From positions 1,739,491-1,803,490 of the forward strand of contig CM029386.1 of assembly GCA_017165825.1 (NCBI GenBank): a stretch of DNA of 64,000 nt. The letters run 5' to 3'. How positions within the stretch are numbered: position 1 is the stretch's first letter; each line of letters begins with the position of its first letter. The position numbers and the translations under genes are program-made. This DNA is from Hepsetus odoe (taxonomy: Eukaryota > Chordata > Actinopteri > Characiformes > Hepsetidae). The notes below the pieces were generated by a model. It was given only the letters and a program-made list of their open reading frames with translations, was not told the origin of the DNA and made no database searches. Below, piece by piece: positions 44,532 to 55,426 of the stretch.

Positions 44532-46092
44532 CAGTTGAGGCCAAATTATTAGCCCCTCAGGAATTATGGAACATTTTTCTAAACCTCTTCTCAGTGTTTG
44601 CAGCATTGATGAAACTTGATATAAGCAAACATTCACCAGTGCTATTTAGTAGTTTTTGGTACATTCTGTAATATAGAATACATTTTTAGGCTTGCTTTAT
44701 ATCAAATATAGTAAAAAATGGGGTGCTCAAAAATATTAGCCCCATGTGAATGTTTGCGTTCACAGCACATCTACAGTAATGAACCAATCAGCTCTGAAAC
44801 CACACCTGTGCAGTCAATTGGCTTCCTAACAACATTCAATGAGCATAAAAAGACTCCAGGGAACAGGACACTGGAACACATGAGAGGGATACTGTTACTC
44901 ACCATGCTGAAGACAAAGGAAATCAGTCTGGAGCTCAGAGAGAAGATAGTAGAGGCTCATGATAAGGGGGAAGGCTACACTGCCATTTCCAATCGATTCA
45001 AAGTGTCTAGAACTGCTGTACGTTCATCATTTCCAAGTAAAAGGAGATAAATTCTGTAAGAAACAAACCTGGCCGTGGCTGTAAGCACAAGATTTGGAGA
45101 GGGAAATAGTCAGAGATGTCAGCAAAGATCCCCGGACATCCGCCAAGATGCTTGTTGATGCCCTGGCCTCTTCTAGATTTGATGTTTCAAGGAACACAGT
45201 TGTGAGGGCTCTTCATTGTGGTGGGCTTCAGGGCCATCGTCCCAGAAGAACCCCTTTACTCAAAGAGCGGCACATCACAGCCCGACTGAGGTTTGCCCGT
45301 GAACATTTGAAAGGTAAAGATCAGTTTTGGAAGTCTGTGCTTTGGTCTGATGAAGCTAAACTGGAACTGTTTGGGCACATGGATGTTGATTATGTTTGGC
45401 GAAGAAAGGGAGTGGCCTTCAACCCTAGGTACACAGTTCCCACAGTTAAACATGGTGGTGGGAGCATCATGCTGTGGGGCTGTTTTGCAGCCTCAGGCAC
45501 CGGGAGCCTTGTTCGGGTGCATGGCATCATAAAAACTAAAATTATGTTGACATTTTGAGGGAGAATATGCAGAAACCTGCTCGTAGTCTAGGCTTAAGTC
45601 GTTGCTGGGTCTTCCAACAAGACAATGACCCAGAGCATATATCAAAATTAGTCCAACAGTTCCTCAAGGATACCAAAACCAAGATTCTGGAGTGGCCTGC
45701 ACAGAGCCCAGAGCTCAATCCTATTGAGAATCTGTGGTGGGTGCTCAAAGTGAATGTCCATGCTTGGAAACCATGCAATTTGGACCAGCAAGAACAATTT
45801 GCAATGGAAGAATGGACTAAAATCCCTCAGGAGACCTGTGCCAACCTAGTTCAGAACTACTCTAAGAGATTGTTGTCAGTTGTGGCTCAGAAAGGGTTCA
45901 CTATTGACTATTAATGGCCAGGGGGCTAATAATTTTGGATGTCTCATTTTTGGCCTTTCTTGTATCAATAAAATATCCTAATTAAACTTAGTAGACTTTT
46001 TTTATAGTGTATTGTTTCCAAAATAACATCATGGAGAAATCAAGAGTGTTGTCTAATTTCATAAGGGGGGCTAATAATTTTGGCCTCAAAGG
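44532..46092 (+). mobile_element. Tc1/mariner element with inactive transposase
   Basis: Flanked by TA (44530-44531 and 46093-46094). Terminal inverted repeats CAGTTGAGGCCAAATTATTA and its counterpart TAATAATTTTGGCCTCAAAGG. Transposase pieces: helix-turn-helix LELREKIVEAHDKGEGYTAI from an ATG at 44904, RDVSKDPRTSAKML, then SDEAKLELFG (D), FQQDNDPEH (D) and NPIENLW (E), with 34 residues between the last two (DD34E). Frameshifts near 45050 and 45550 separate the pieces, so it is dead. Confidence 0.95.
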
Positions 46093-46191
46093 TATACCAG
46101 TAAAATCCTCAAAGGCAGGCTTAAAACATTTGAGTGGTTTCTCGTACATGTAGGGCTCTGTTTTCTGACAAAGTCAAACTATCTTTCAGGG

Positions 46192-46249
46192 ATGGCGTTA
46201 TTCTGTGTGATGCTACTGATTTTCACTAGTTTTTTGGAGACCATGTCAG
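46192..46249 (+). CDS. receptor copy B, signal-peptide exon
   Basis: ATG two bases after an acceptor (TATCTTTCAGGG). Encodes MALFCVMLLIFTSFLETMS and ends in phase 1 at a GTATGT donor. Nearly identical to the exon of copy C and close to copy A. Confidence 0.85.
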
Positions 46250-46840
46250 GTATGTGTACACTGTTCTGTAAAAATGTCTTTTCTCTCCGTGAAATTAATT
46301 AATGTCTTTTCTCTCCGTGTTGGGTAAAGGTTGGGAGGTGGGAAGATGAGCACTAGAAATGGAAAGTAATTTCAGAAATGTTTCAGTAGATAGAAACACC
46401 TGTTTAATAAATTAAACGATCTCAGATTCAGACTGTTGACTGAGCAATACAGTTTATATAAAAATTTTAGAAAATAATATGGCAGAAATAGAGCACTTTA
46501 AACTTCATCATTTGATTGGAGCCACAATACCCATCAATCTAAACAAGCATTCTGTGTTTGAATGCATTGCTTAAGGTGTAACTAATTTACTCCCATTATT
46601 ATTTACACTCCAACCAGTCAGACGTTTGTTTGGTCACATGATAAATTCAGTCATGTAGGTCACAGGTATCCAACAATGTAGCAGTTTATCTACAGGAGCA
46701 CTTCTATCTGAGATGTTATTTTATCAGAATAATAAATGAAGAAAGAAATTACTGTACTGGAGCAGATTAACAGTCAGATTGTGGATTAAAAGATTCAGTG
46801 TTCAAGTCCATGTGCAATTATTATCATGTTCTTTCTGCAG
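46250..46840. other. copy B intron
   Basis: Family intron also seen inverted at 61.2-61.65 and 63.45-63.6 kb; in copy C an RTE element splits it. Confidence 0.6.
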
Positions 46841-47100
46841 AACACTTTAAGGTAGTTGGTCCAGCTGCTCCTCTTGATGTTAAAACTGGTGAAGATCTGG
46901 TTCTGCTCTGTTCTCTTCAACCCAACATCAGTGCTGATGATATGATGGTGGAGTGGATCAGACTTGATCTGCCTGGAACTGATAATTTAGTTCATCTGTA
47001 TGAAGATCATGAAGACAGAAATGAGAGACAGTTAAATTCTTACAGAGGAAGAACAGCTCTGTTTAAAGAAGAACTGAAGAAAGGAAATACTTCAACAAGA
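46841..47100 (+). pseudogene. receptor copy B, first Ig exon, 3' part deleted
   Basis: Acceptor TTTCTGCAG and a good start (HFKVVGPAAPLDVKTGEDLV, LLCSLQPN, VEWIRLDLP, YEDHEDRNERQLNSYRGRTA). After KKGNTS it jumps into sequence that in copy C is intron (ACAAGATGATTGATCAATG), meeting TGA at once. The lost part, about 240 bases by comparison with copy C, includes the F-strand Cys and the donor. Since neighbouring exons share phase 1-1, skipping this exon would keep the frame. Confidence 0.88.
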
Positions 47101-47365
47101 TGATTGATCAATGAGTCACAAATAAATTATTTTTCTTATTCAGTCTTTATTAAATCAGAAATGTTACATTAGTGTGAAGGGACTTCAGGATTTGTAATAG
47201 ATAAAGGAAGTAAAAAATCACATGAAATACAGTCCTGAAATGTGGTATGTTGATCACAGAGTGAGAGACTCCAGAATTTCAGTTTCTGAGGAATATTTAC
47301 AAACAAAGGAGTTACAGAGGAAATGAAGGGGTTAAAATGTGAATTATAGTGCAGTAATTCAGATA
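47101..47365. other. copy B intron shared with copy C
   Basis: Matches 60530-60780 inverted (GAAGGGACTTCAGGATTT...). No coding content. Confidence 0.75.
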
Positions 47366-48985
47366 TTATCCTCGTCTCTCCGTTGGACGTGTCCAAACCA
47401 ACACAAACTTGCTTCTTTCACTTTGACTCCAAAATATCTAACCTGAGCTGTCCCTCTAATAAACTCATTTGTAATCCTGTCCATCCTCGTCACACCCAGC
47501 GAAAATCACAGCTCCTTTAACACAGCTCCGCCTCCTGTCTTTTCATCACCGTCTCCAATCCATATAACATAGCTGGTCTCACTACCATCCTGTAAACCTT
47601 CCTTTTTACTCTAGCTGGTACACGTCTGTCACAAATCACTCCAGCCACTCTTCTCCACCCATTCCAACCAGCCTGCACTCTCTTCTTCACCTCTCTTCCA
47701 CACTCATCGTTACACTGAACTGTTGATCAGAAGTATTTAAACTCCTCCACCTTTGTCACCTCTACTCCTTCCATCATCACCACTCCACTTTCCTCCCTTT
47801 CATTCACACTCATGTATTCTTTCTTTGACCTATTCACTTTCATTCCTCTCCTCTCTACAGCAGATCTCCATCTCTCCAGGTTCCCCTCAGGCTGTTCCCT
47901 ACGCTCGCTACAGATCACATTTTAACCCGCAAACATCATCGTCCACAGGGATTCCTGTCTTACTTTGTCTTCCCTCTACCTTAAATGCATCCATCAATCT
48001 TATTGAAAAACTCACCACTCCACACTGCCCTCAAACATATCTTAGAACTACTCTCACATACTTCTCTCCCACTCCAGACTTCCTCATACAAAACCACTAC
48101 TCCTCTCTAGGCACCCTGTCATATGCTTTCTCCAAGTCCACATAGGACAATGTAACTCCTTCTGACCTTCTCTGTACATCAACACCATTTATAGAGCTCT
48201 TTCTCTGCATAAAACCATACTACTGTTCACTGTTCCTCACGGGGTGGCGGTGGTCTAGTGGTAGGGTACTTGGCTACGGACCTCTGGTTCAAGAGGTCCC
48301 AGGTTTGAATCCTACCTCTAGCACTACCACCACTGGGTCCCTGAGCAAGACCTGAGTTGCTCCAGGGGGACTGTCCCTGTAATTAGGACATGGAAGTTGC
48401 TCTGGATAAGAGTGTCTGCTAAATGCTGTAAATGTAACTTCTTTTCTTACCTGCTTCCACGACTCTTTCTAAGAACTTCATGCTGTGTCTGATCAACTTT
48501 ATCCCTCTATAGTTACTACAGCTCTGTTCATCACCCATATTCTTGAAGATCGGTACCAGTACACTTCTCCTCCACTCCTCAGACTCCTCTCACTTTCCAA
48601 GATTGCTTTAAACAATCTGGTCAGAAACTCAACTGCCATCTCCCCTAAACATCTCCATGCTTCCACTGGTATGTCATCCGGAACAACCGCCTTTCCCTTC
48701 TTCATCCTCTTCATCGCTGCCCTTACTTCCATCTTGTTTATTTGCTGCACTTCCTGGTTCACTCTTCTCACATCATCCAGTCTTCTCTCTCTCTCATTTT
48801 CTTCATTCATCAGACCCTCAAAGTTCTCCTTCCATCTGCCCAACACGCTCTGTTCACCTGCGAGTACGTTTCCATTTCTATCTTTAATCGTCCTGACCTG
48901 CTGCACATCTTTCCCAGATCTGTCTCTCTGTCTAGCTAATCAGTTAAGGTCCTTTTCTCCCTCCTTACTGTCCAACCTCTCATAC
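47366..48985 (-). mobile_element. RTE LINE fragment in copy B intron
   Basis: Minus strand carries RT pieces (VEVTKVEEFKYF, ERRGMKVNRSKKEYM, EVQQINKMEVRAAMKRMKKG) with many stops. Both ends are truncated. The same insertion, with the same ends, lies inverted in copy C (59281-60510), so it predates the duplication. Split by a younger SINE at 48237. Confidence 0.9.
48237..48437 (+). mobile_element. V-SINE-like SINE inside RTE
   Basis: Head GGTGGCGGTGGTCTAGTGGT, B box GGTTTGAATCCT, tail GGATAAGAGTGTCTGCTAAA then TGTAAATGTAA. The flanking RTE sequence (ACTGTTCACTG... / ...TTACCTGCTTCC) is continuous in copy C, so the SINE is specific to copy B. Confidence 0.9.
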
Positions 48986-49145
48986 AACACATATACTATA
49001 AAACAATATACTGAATATATTTGATGTTTCAATAGAGGGAACACATGAAATTTCAATAACTGGGTGGTTCTCATCCAGTTATCTGGAGAAGCGCTACACT
49101 GTCAGCCACTTGTACTTGTAAAAACTTTTGTTTTTTTCTTTCTAG

Positions 49146-49496
49146 CACATTTAAAGGTAGTTGGTCCAGCTGCTCGTCTTGTTGTAAACGCTGGTGAAGA
49201 TCTGGTTCTGCCCTGTTCTCTCCAACCAAGCGTCAGTGCTGAGGAAATGGACGTTGAGTGGATCAGACTGCATCTGGAAGAGACACTGATATATCACTAT
49301 GAAAATTATAAAGACAGAAATGAGAGACAGATGGAGTCTTATAAAGGAAGAACAAGTCTATTTAAAGAAGAACTGAAGAAAGGCAACACTTCACTGAAAC
49401 TCTCAGCAGTTCAGCCCTCTGATGAAGGAGTTTATCAATGTGCTGTTAAATCACTGTCCTGGTTTGACGATGTAAATATTCATGTTGAAGTCAGAG
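49146..49496 (+). CDS. receptor copy B, second Ig V-set exon
   Basis: 351-base exon (acceptor TTTCTAG, donor GTAAGAG), phase 1-1, open. Reads HLKVVGPAARLVVNAGEDLV, LPCSLQPSVS, VEWIRLHLE, NYKDRNERQMESYKGRTSLF, SDEGVYQCAVKSLSWFDD. Both Cys and the Trp are present; BTN/MOG-like V-set. GNTS is a possible glycosylation site. The signal-peptide exon can join it directly in frame. Confidence 0.92.
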
Positions 49497-49570
49497 GTAA
49501 GAGCTTTTACAGTTTCATTGTATCATTACTTATGAATGATCCTATAAAAATGCACTCATTAATCAGCAAC

Positions 49571-49834
49571 TGTCACGGCCCGGAACTACAGGCACGACAG
49601 GTGGCGCTCTGTTCTGACTGAGCACATCTGGGCTTGTTTAGACACAGGTGTGCTTCATTGGGGTTGCTATTTAAGCCCCAGTGAGTCAGAACAGAGCGCG
49701 GTTCATTAACAAGGCTACGCCTTACAGTTAATGGTGGCACTTTTGGTTTTATGTTTTGGTTTGAGTTTAATAAAGTTTTGTATTTGACTACTGGCACTGC
49801 ATTGGCATCCTTCACACTCTCCGCCACCATTACA
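49571..49834 (+). mobile_element. solo LTR with 5-bp target duplication
   Basis: Starts TGTCACGGCCCGGAACTACA and ends CCGCCACCATTACA (TG...CA), flanked on both sides by GCAAC (49566-49570, 49835-49839). Contains TATTTAAG and TTTAATAAAG (polyadenylation signal). Copy C lacks it at the matching place, so it inserted after the duplication. Confidence 0.88.
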
Positions 49835-49839
49835 GCAAC

Positions 49840-50735
49840 ACTGTAAGGGTCAGAAAGTCATTATTAATGATCTAAATAAAGCTTTCATTTAACATCATTG
49901 ATATCACTTAACTGCATAAAAAAGTATTCATTTTATATTAAAAAGTATTAAAAGTATTACTTTTATGTTAAAGTAATGAGTAAATTCATAAGATGGTACT
50001 TTAATTTATCTTTAGCTTTGAGCATATATTTACTTTTTACTAAAGGTTGCTTGTTTATTGCAAATTAACTGACTTTTTAACTGAGTTTACTCACAAAAAA
50101 AGAAATGCACTGATTTCATGAACTATCTGTTCATTTATCGTTACCTTTTTTCTTCTATTGTGCAGCCTCAGGTTTAACATAGACCTTTAACTTTCTTGGA
50201 CACATTCATGTCCACATATTCAGTGGTCTTGATATGGTCAGATCACATGACCAGTCATTTCTCTTTACTGACCCTTTTCTTTGCTTACTGTGCTCTGATA
50301 TAAAGATATTGCCTTACTAGGTATTATATTAATTTCATTAAGAGTTAATTGCTAATTAAGTGGTTGTTAAGTATTATGTATGTTTGATTAACCATTAACT
50401 AATGCATCAGTAACTGGTAAATGGACTTGAATTGAATCGATAAAAACTTAATGTCATATTAAAATCATAATTATTGATAGGTTTTATAAAGCTTGTGTGT
50501 TGCCAGTGTATCACTATAGTAGTTAAAAGCCAACAAGAGTGTGATCACAGATAAAATCTAATTTTATAAAATATACAATAGGGATGTCCGCTGTGCAGGG
50601 TTTTGTTATGTTACTGTTAGATACCACATTTAACCACTTTCTGAAATAACTATCTGGTTAAGTCTTTATAAATTCTGAAGTTAAATATGTTTGGTGTTCA
50701 GCCTGGTTTGACGTTTTATCTGCTTTGTGTTTCAG
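49840..50735. other. copy B intron shared with copy C
   Basis: Mirrors 57740-58560 in copy C (for example CCTTTAACTTTCTTGGACAC and GGGATGTCCGCTGTGCAGGG). No gene. Confidence 0.75.
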
Positions 50736-50825
50736 GAGTTGGTTTTCATGCTGGGAAGATTGTAATCATCTGCATTTCAGTTTTTGCTGTTGTGTTAGCT
50801 GCCTTTATAGCTTACATCTTGAAAG
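50736..50825 (+). CDS. receptor copy B, transmembrane exon
   Basis: 90 bases (acceptor TGTTTCAG, donor GTAATTT), phase 1-1, reading GVGFHAGKIVIICISVFAVV and LAAFIAYILK. Single hydrophobic span; matches copy A residue for residue in length. Confidence 0.88.
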
Positions 50826-51041
50826 GTAATTTAGAAATTCTATTTTTATATATTTAAAACATTTATTTAATAACTTTGTTTAAAAGGACAGTTGCATGCT
50901 CTTCAAAACTGTGTATCATGATGTTCAAATGCTAAACCCCAACACTTTAAAAGCTAAACTCCAGAAATGATGTGGAAATGTTGATTAACTTTCCTGCAGC
51001 TCACTTCCTCTTTGATTAATGTTTAGAATATGTTCTGTCTT

Positions 51042-51290
51042 GGGGCAGTGGTTTGGGCGTCGGCCACATGATCGGAGGATCGGGGGTTTGAACCCCTTCC
51101 CAATGGGTTGCCCTGAGGTACCCTTGAGCAAGGTGCCGGTGCCGTCCCCGTCCCGCTCCTCCCTGCGATGGGCTGGCGACCTGTCTAGGGTGCGTCCCCC
51201 GTCCTCGCCCTGTGTGCGCTGGGTTGGACACCAGCACTCCCCCGCGTTGGGACAAGTGGCAGAAAATGGATGGATGGATGAATGGATGGA
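51042..51290 (+). mobile_element. full-length tRNA SINE with target duplication
   Basis: From GGGGCAGTGGTTTGGGCG to (GGAT)n tail, flanked by TGTTCTGTCTT (51031-51041 and 51291-51301). Copy C has uninterrupted sequence at this site, so it is specific to copy B. Confidence 0.93.
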
Positions 51291-51301
51291 TGTTCTGTCT
51301 T

Positions 51302-51590
51302 TAAAAGTTGGAGCAGATGCTGGGAGAATTCAGTGATAACTTACTGCACATTGTTCATAACATGAATGCATGAACACATACTGGAATTACCAGCAGTGCT
51401 TACTTAAAAATGAAGGAATTTCTAATTGAACAAGAAATTAAAGACTGTGTTGTCAGACTAGCACAGCAGAGCTGAACACACAGAAAGAGTGGATCTACTG
51501 CAATAATATACCGCCGTTATTAAGAACAGAAATGAACTTTTCGTGTTATCATGATTATAGTTCAATTCAATTTTTTCTTGTATAGCGCCT
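51302..51590. other. copy B intron, nothing recognised
   Basis: No gene or repeat recognised. Confidence 0.5.
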
Positions 51591-51591
51591 T

Positions 51592-51722
51592 TCACAACAT
51601 CCATCCATCCGTTTTATGCCGCTTGTCCCAAACGGGGTCACGGGGTAGTGCTGGTGTCCAACCCAGCGCACACAGGGCGAGGACGGGGGACGCACCCTGG
51701 ACAGGTCGCCAGCCCATCGCAT
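51592..51722 (-). mobile_element. tRNA SINE tail (minus)
   Basis: CATCCATCCATCCG, CCAAACGGGGTCACGGGGTA, ending CCAGCCCATCGCA; 5'-truncated copy. Confidence 0.88.
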
Positions 51723-52500
51723 CCGATCCCTTGGCGCATCGGATGCATTGCACAGACAGTTGATAGTTTGGTGTTGGACTCAGGCGATGACCACAGCGGG
51801 CCCCCTGGACATGTGGGGAAAGAAATGGAATGGGGAGGGTCAGTAATGAGCAGGATCCAGTAGTGGTCTGTGGACTGTTATAGTCTGTTATGATGCACAT
51901 TATCAGATTATTTCTTAATGTTAGAAATGTTTTCAGCTATTATAAAATCATTACAAGGCAGCAACACTTCCGATTTTACATGGAAACTGATACATTTGCT
52001 GCTGTTTCTGTTAAATCAGAAGGGGTAAATACACTTAATCAGTTTTATTTGTTTTATTATCCAATATTTGTTATATTATCCAATATTTGTTATATTATCC
52101 AATATGGACAATAACAAAGTAAATCATTGCTAAGCAAATGATCCAAATCATTGAGCTCCAGTGAAATATGTAAATGAAGTGATCAAACGTGTGAAATCTG
52201 GGAGAACAGTTCCCGTTTTATGGTCAACACAAAAGGGAGCTTATATCTTTCTGAATGTTTTCTCTCACAAGCTGCCTTTGTGAACATGTAAAATGTGAAC
52301 ACACAAAGCACAGTCATGGTATCATTACTCTGCTGGAACAAAGAGTTTAATGTGTGAAATGTTTTTGTATTTCTTTATATTTTAGAATAAAACCTGGCCT
52401 TTCCTCTGTCTTAAACATCTATGATCATGTTCCAGCCCTGACAGTGTTGAAAACAGAATAATGTTATGGAACATGTTTTAGATTAAAGTATCCTTCTTAA
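51723..52500. other. copy B intron shared with copy C
   Basis: Mirrors 56840-57250 inverted (TCTTTCTGAATGTTTTCTCT, GTGATCAAACGTGTGAAATC). No gene. Confidence 0.7.
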
Positions 52501-52514
52501 TAAACTAGGAGTGA

Positions 52515-52710
52515 ATGAATTAGAAAGTTGGCCCCAGGATTGGAAGGTTGTAGGTTGGAATCACAAACCCTTGCTCAAGGTACCCTTGAGCAAGGTACTG
52601 TCCCCTGTACTGCTCCCCGGCTTTAAATAGCTGCCTCCTGCTGCACGTGTGTGTATAGGTGAAGGGTGGAGGAAACATATTGCTGTGTGCCGTGTTAGTC
52701 ATTTTCACTG
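52515..52710 (+). mobile_element. tRNA SINE, second family
   Basis: GGTTGTAGGTTGGAATCACA, AAGGTACCCTTGAGCAAGG, CTGCTCCCCGG and a CATTTTCACTG end. The same insertion is seen inverted at 56395-56545, so it predates the B/C duplication. Confidence 0.75.
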
Positions 52711-52847
52711 ATATGATGAGATAGAAATCACACGGTTTACATTCTAAGAAACATATAAACCCTCACTGAATTACTGAGGCTACATATTCAGTTTCAGTTT
52801 ATGGATAACGGTGAGTTTGGAAGCTTACACGGTCTCTTTCATTTCAG

Positions 52848-53013
52848 ATAAATATTCTAAACAGCAGCTCTCTCCAGTCCAGTGCTCCGTCATCACCTAC
52901 ATGCGTCTGAACTCCCAGTATGAGAAGAAAGAGTTCAACCTGAAGAAGTTCAACACATCAGAGGAGGGTTACAGACGACTCATCCCAGCAACCAGAAACT
53001 GCAGAAAGGCTCA
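52848..53013 (+). CDS. receptor copy B, NLR-derived linker exon
   Basis: 166 bases (acceptor CATTTCAG, donor GTGAGTG). Reads KYSKQQLSPVQCSVITYMRL, NSQYEKKEFNLKKFNTSEEG, YRRLIPATRNCRKAQ; phases 1 and 2 as in copy A. Its sequence is very close to copy A, including flanking intron, and homologous to the end of the NLR NACHT exon. Confidence 0.88.
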
Positions 53014-53780
53014 GTGAGTGTTAATTATAAAGATATTTAGGCTGAAGTTAGTACTCTTATGAGCTGTGGCCAGTATAACTATTTCCATGATGATTAAAGG
53101 AAAATTCAGCTTCTTAGAGCTGTTCTGTGTTCTTTAAGCCGTGTCTTTGTTCAGTTTCCCATGTGCCTCTGTCCCATGTGATCTGTGTTTAAGTTTAAGC
53201 TCAGCCTTTACTCCACCACATTAGTATATTCACCCGTGTCCCTTCAGTGTCTCCTCCTCTTATCAAGTGCTCCATGACCTGTCTTGAATATATTTTCAAT
53301 AAAATGTGCTTCTAAACTGCCTCAAATCCACCATTATGAGTGTATTTCATAACTGATGTTGAATTTAGAGATTCTGCTCTTTATTTGTAGCTCAATGAAT
53401 AAAAGTATGACAATATGATATAGTTATTACATGTATTTATTACATATAATTGTAAATACATATTAGGAATGAACAGAGATATTCTTCTGAAAGTCTGAGT
53501 TGTGGAAGCTAAAAACCATAAAGTTGTGGCCTACCCACAGTGCGGTGAACCCAAAAGCTGCAGTGAGGAAGAGTAGGAGCCTAAGAGCCAAGGGGCTACA
53601 AACCCAGCTTTAGAGTGATCATGTAAACATGCAATTAAAGGAAATAAAAGAATCAGGACAAAACCATGTGCAGAACAAATAAAAAACAACTGAATAGAAA
53701 TTATATACAAATATTTAATGTTGATTTAACACAGTTTATGAATTTTCATGTGTCATTAAAATGTTCTTCTTCATCTGTAG
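53014..53780. other. copy B intron, unidentified
   Basis: Contains TTCAATAAAATGTGC near 53298, which could be a polyadenylation signal of an old LTR or of an alternative transcript end; I cannot decide. Confidence 0.35.
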
Positions 53781-53951
53781 ATTTGCTGGCTGTAATCTTT
53801 CAAAACACACAATCGAAAAGTTGGGTACAGTTCTACAATCAGAAAACTCCCTGAAAGATCTGGACCTCAGTAACACTGACCTGCAGGATTCAGGAGTGGA
53901 GCTGCTCTCTGCTGGACTGAAGAGTTCACACTGTAAACTGGAGACTCTCAG
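53781..53951 (+). CDS. receptor copy B, LRR exon 1
   Basis: 171 bases (acceptor CATCTGTAG, donor GTCAGA) reading FAGCNLSKHTIEKLGTVLQS, ENSLKDLDLSNTDLQDSGVE, LLSAGLKSSHCKLETLR. Its second half equals the copy A LRR exon; the first half differs. Phase 2-2, joining RKAQ-FAGCNLS as NLRs join RKA-LSGCNL. Confidence 0.88.
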
Positions 53952-54082
53952 GTCAGATTTACAACACACACTGATGTTCTTCAGTTTTACACTAGAACTG
54001 TGTAAATATGTAAATGTTGTTTGTGTATTTCTGTCTGATCTTCTGTATGAAGTGTTGTATTTATTTACTCTTCTTTACAGAC

Positions 54083-54243
54083 TCTCACCGTTGTAAGCTC
54101 AGTAAACAATCCTGTCAAACCCTGCAGTCAGTTCTACAGTCAACTCCACAGAGATCTGGACCTCAGTAACAATGACCTGCAGGATTCAGGGTGGAACTGC
54201 TCTCACTGGACTGAAAAGTTCACCTGTAAACTAGAACTCTCAG
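54083..54243 (+). pseudogene. receptor copy B, LRR exon 2, frame broken
   Basis: Between an acceptor (TTCTTTACAG) and a donor (CTCTCAGGTGAG). 161 bases instead of 171, with single bases missing at several points (GGGTGGAACTGC for GGAGTGGAGCTGC, TTCACCTGTAAAC for TTCACACTGTAAAC). Could be decay or a poor consensus in a repetitive region. Confidence 0.75.
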
Positions 54244-54530
54244 GTGAGGATTCTGTCTCTGTCACACAATTAAATATAAAGTTCACACAGTAAACTGGGG
54301 CACTCTCCTGAGTGAGAATCTGTCTCTTCATCACTGAAGATCAATATAAAGTTCACCTGTAAACTGGAGACTCTCAGGTGAGGATTATATCTCTTCATCA
54401 CTGAAAGATAAATATAAAAGTTCACACTGTAAACTGGAGACTCTCAGGTGAGGATTCTGTCTCTTCATCACTGTAGATCAATATAAAGTTCACACTGTAA
54501 ACTGGAGACTCTCAGGTGAGGATTCTGTCT
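54215..54530 (+). repeat. tandem repeat of LRR exon end plus 5' splice site
   Basis: About five units of roughly 70-75 bases, each AAAGTTCACACTGTAAACTG, GAGACTCTCAG, GTGAGGATTCTGTCTCTTCA and TCACTGAAGATCAATAT. Each unit carries the last bases of an LRR exon and its donor but no acceptor. Confidence 0.9.
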
Positions 54531-55426
54531 CTTTCTATCAAGTCTCATTCAGGAGCCCAGTTCAGTTTACTTGTCATATGTAGGTAATCAGGGTCAGCAG
54601 TACAATGAAATGTGCTGAAGAAGAAGCAGTAAACTCAGCACGAAGAACACGAGTAATAATGTAAACAAACAAGTTTAATATTTACAGAAACTACAAAGAG
54701 AGTGTTTCAGAATATGAAGGGAAACAGGAAGAAAGGACATTGTCCTGCAGTCCATCAGACAATAATGAGAGGGATCTTTGTGCTGTGAAGTTGTTGGAGA
54801 ACCGAACACAGTGAGACACACTGTGGACCCAAGATCAACCTGGTTCCCTGTTCTTACTAAAGCTGTCAGGCTCCCACTGGCGGCCGGAGGGAGAGACTGC
54901 TTACAGCATCAGTGTTCTTACGCTACACAGAATACTTTCATAAACTTTACAGAGTGTGAGAGTGTAAAGTATTAAAGTATAAATATTAATCAAACATGTA
55001 GTGTATAAAATGATAATGTGTAAAAGTGATGGTGCATTCAGAAATATTTCACACTTAGTAAAGAGTGATAGAGTGTGCAATTCCTTTATGTGCTATAAGA
55101 AAGCTGTGGAGTAGCTGGTCTTCACCTGTTTGCTCTGCTGACTCTGCTTTTATGGCAGCAACAGACAGTCAGATGACAGTCAGGTGAGCAGCGACAGGAG
55201 CTCTGATCAACCATCTGACCAACCAAGACCAAACAAGAACATCTAGCTGTTATGGTTTCTATGATAGAGACTGCTGTTGTACCAAATGATGATTCTAATC
55301 ACCTGTTTGAAATCACAGCCTTTTAACTCATTATCACCTTAGCATGATGTGAGCAGGTATTATCTGGGTGACCGTTCTCAGCTCTTCTACTGAACTTGTC
55401 TGTGTTTGATTTGTTGTCATCTGCAG
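54531..55426. other. copy B intron, unidentified repeat
   Basis: Includes TTTACTTGTCATATGTAGGT and ACAATGAAATGTGCTGAAG, resembling LINE 3' ends. No coding content recognised. Confidence 0.4.

Noticed and set aside
43360..46092. Copy B first intron as a separate gene because of several open frames
   Set aside because: The frames belong to a Rex1-like LINE and a Tc1 transposase, both broken.
46798..47103. Copy B Ig1 as a complete Ig domain
   Set aside because: It lacks the F-strand Cys and the donor; its stop comes from former intron sequence.
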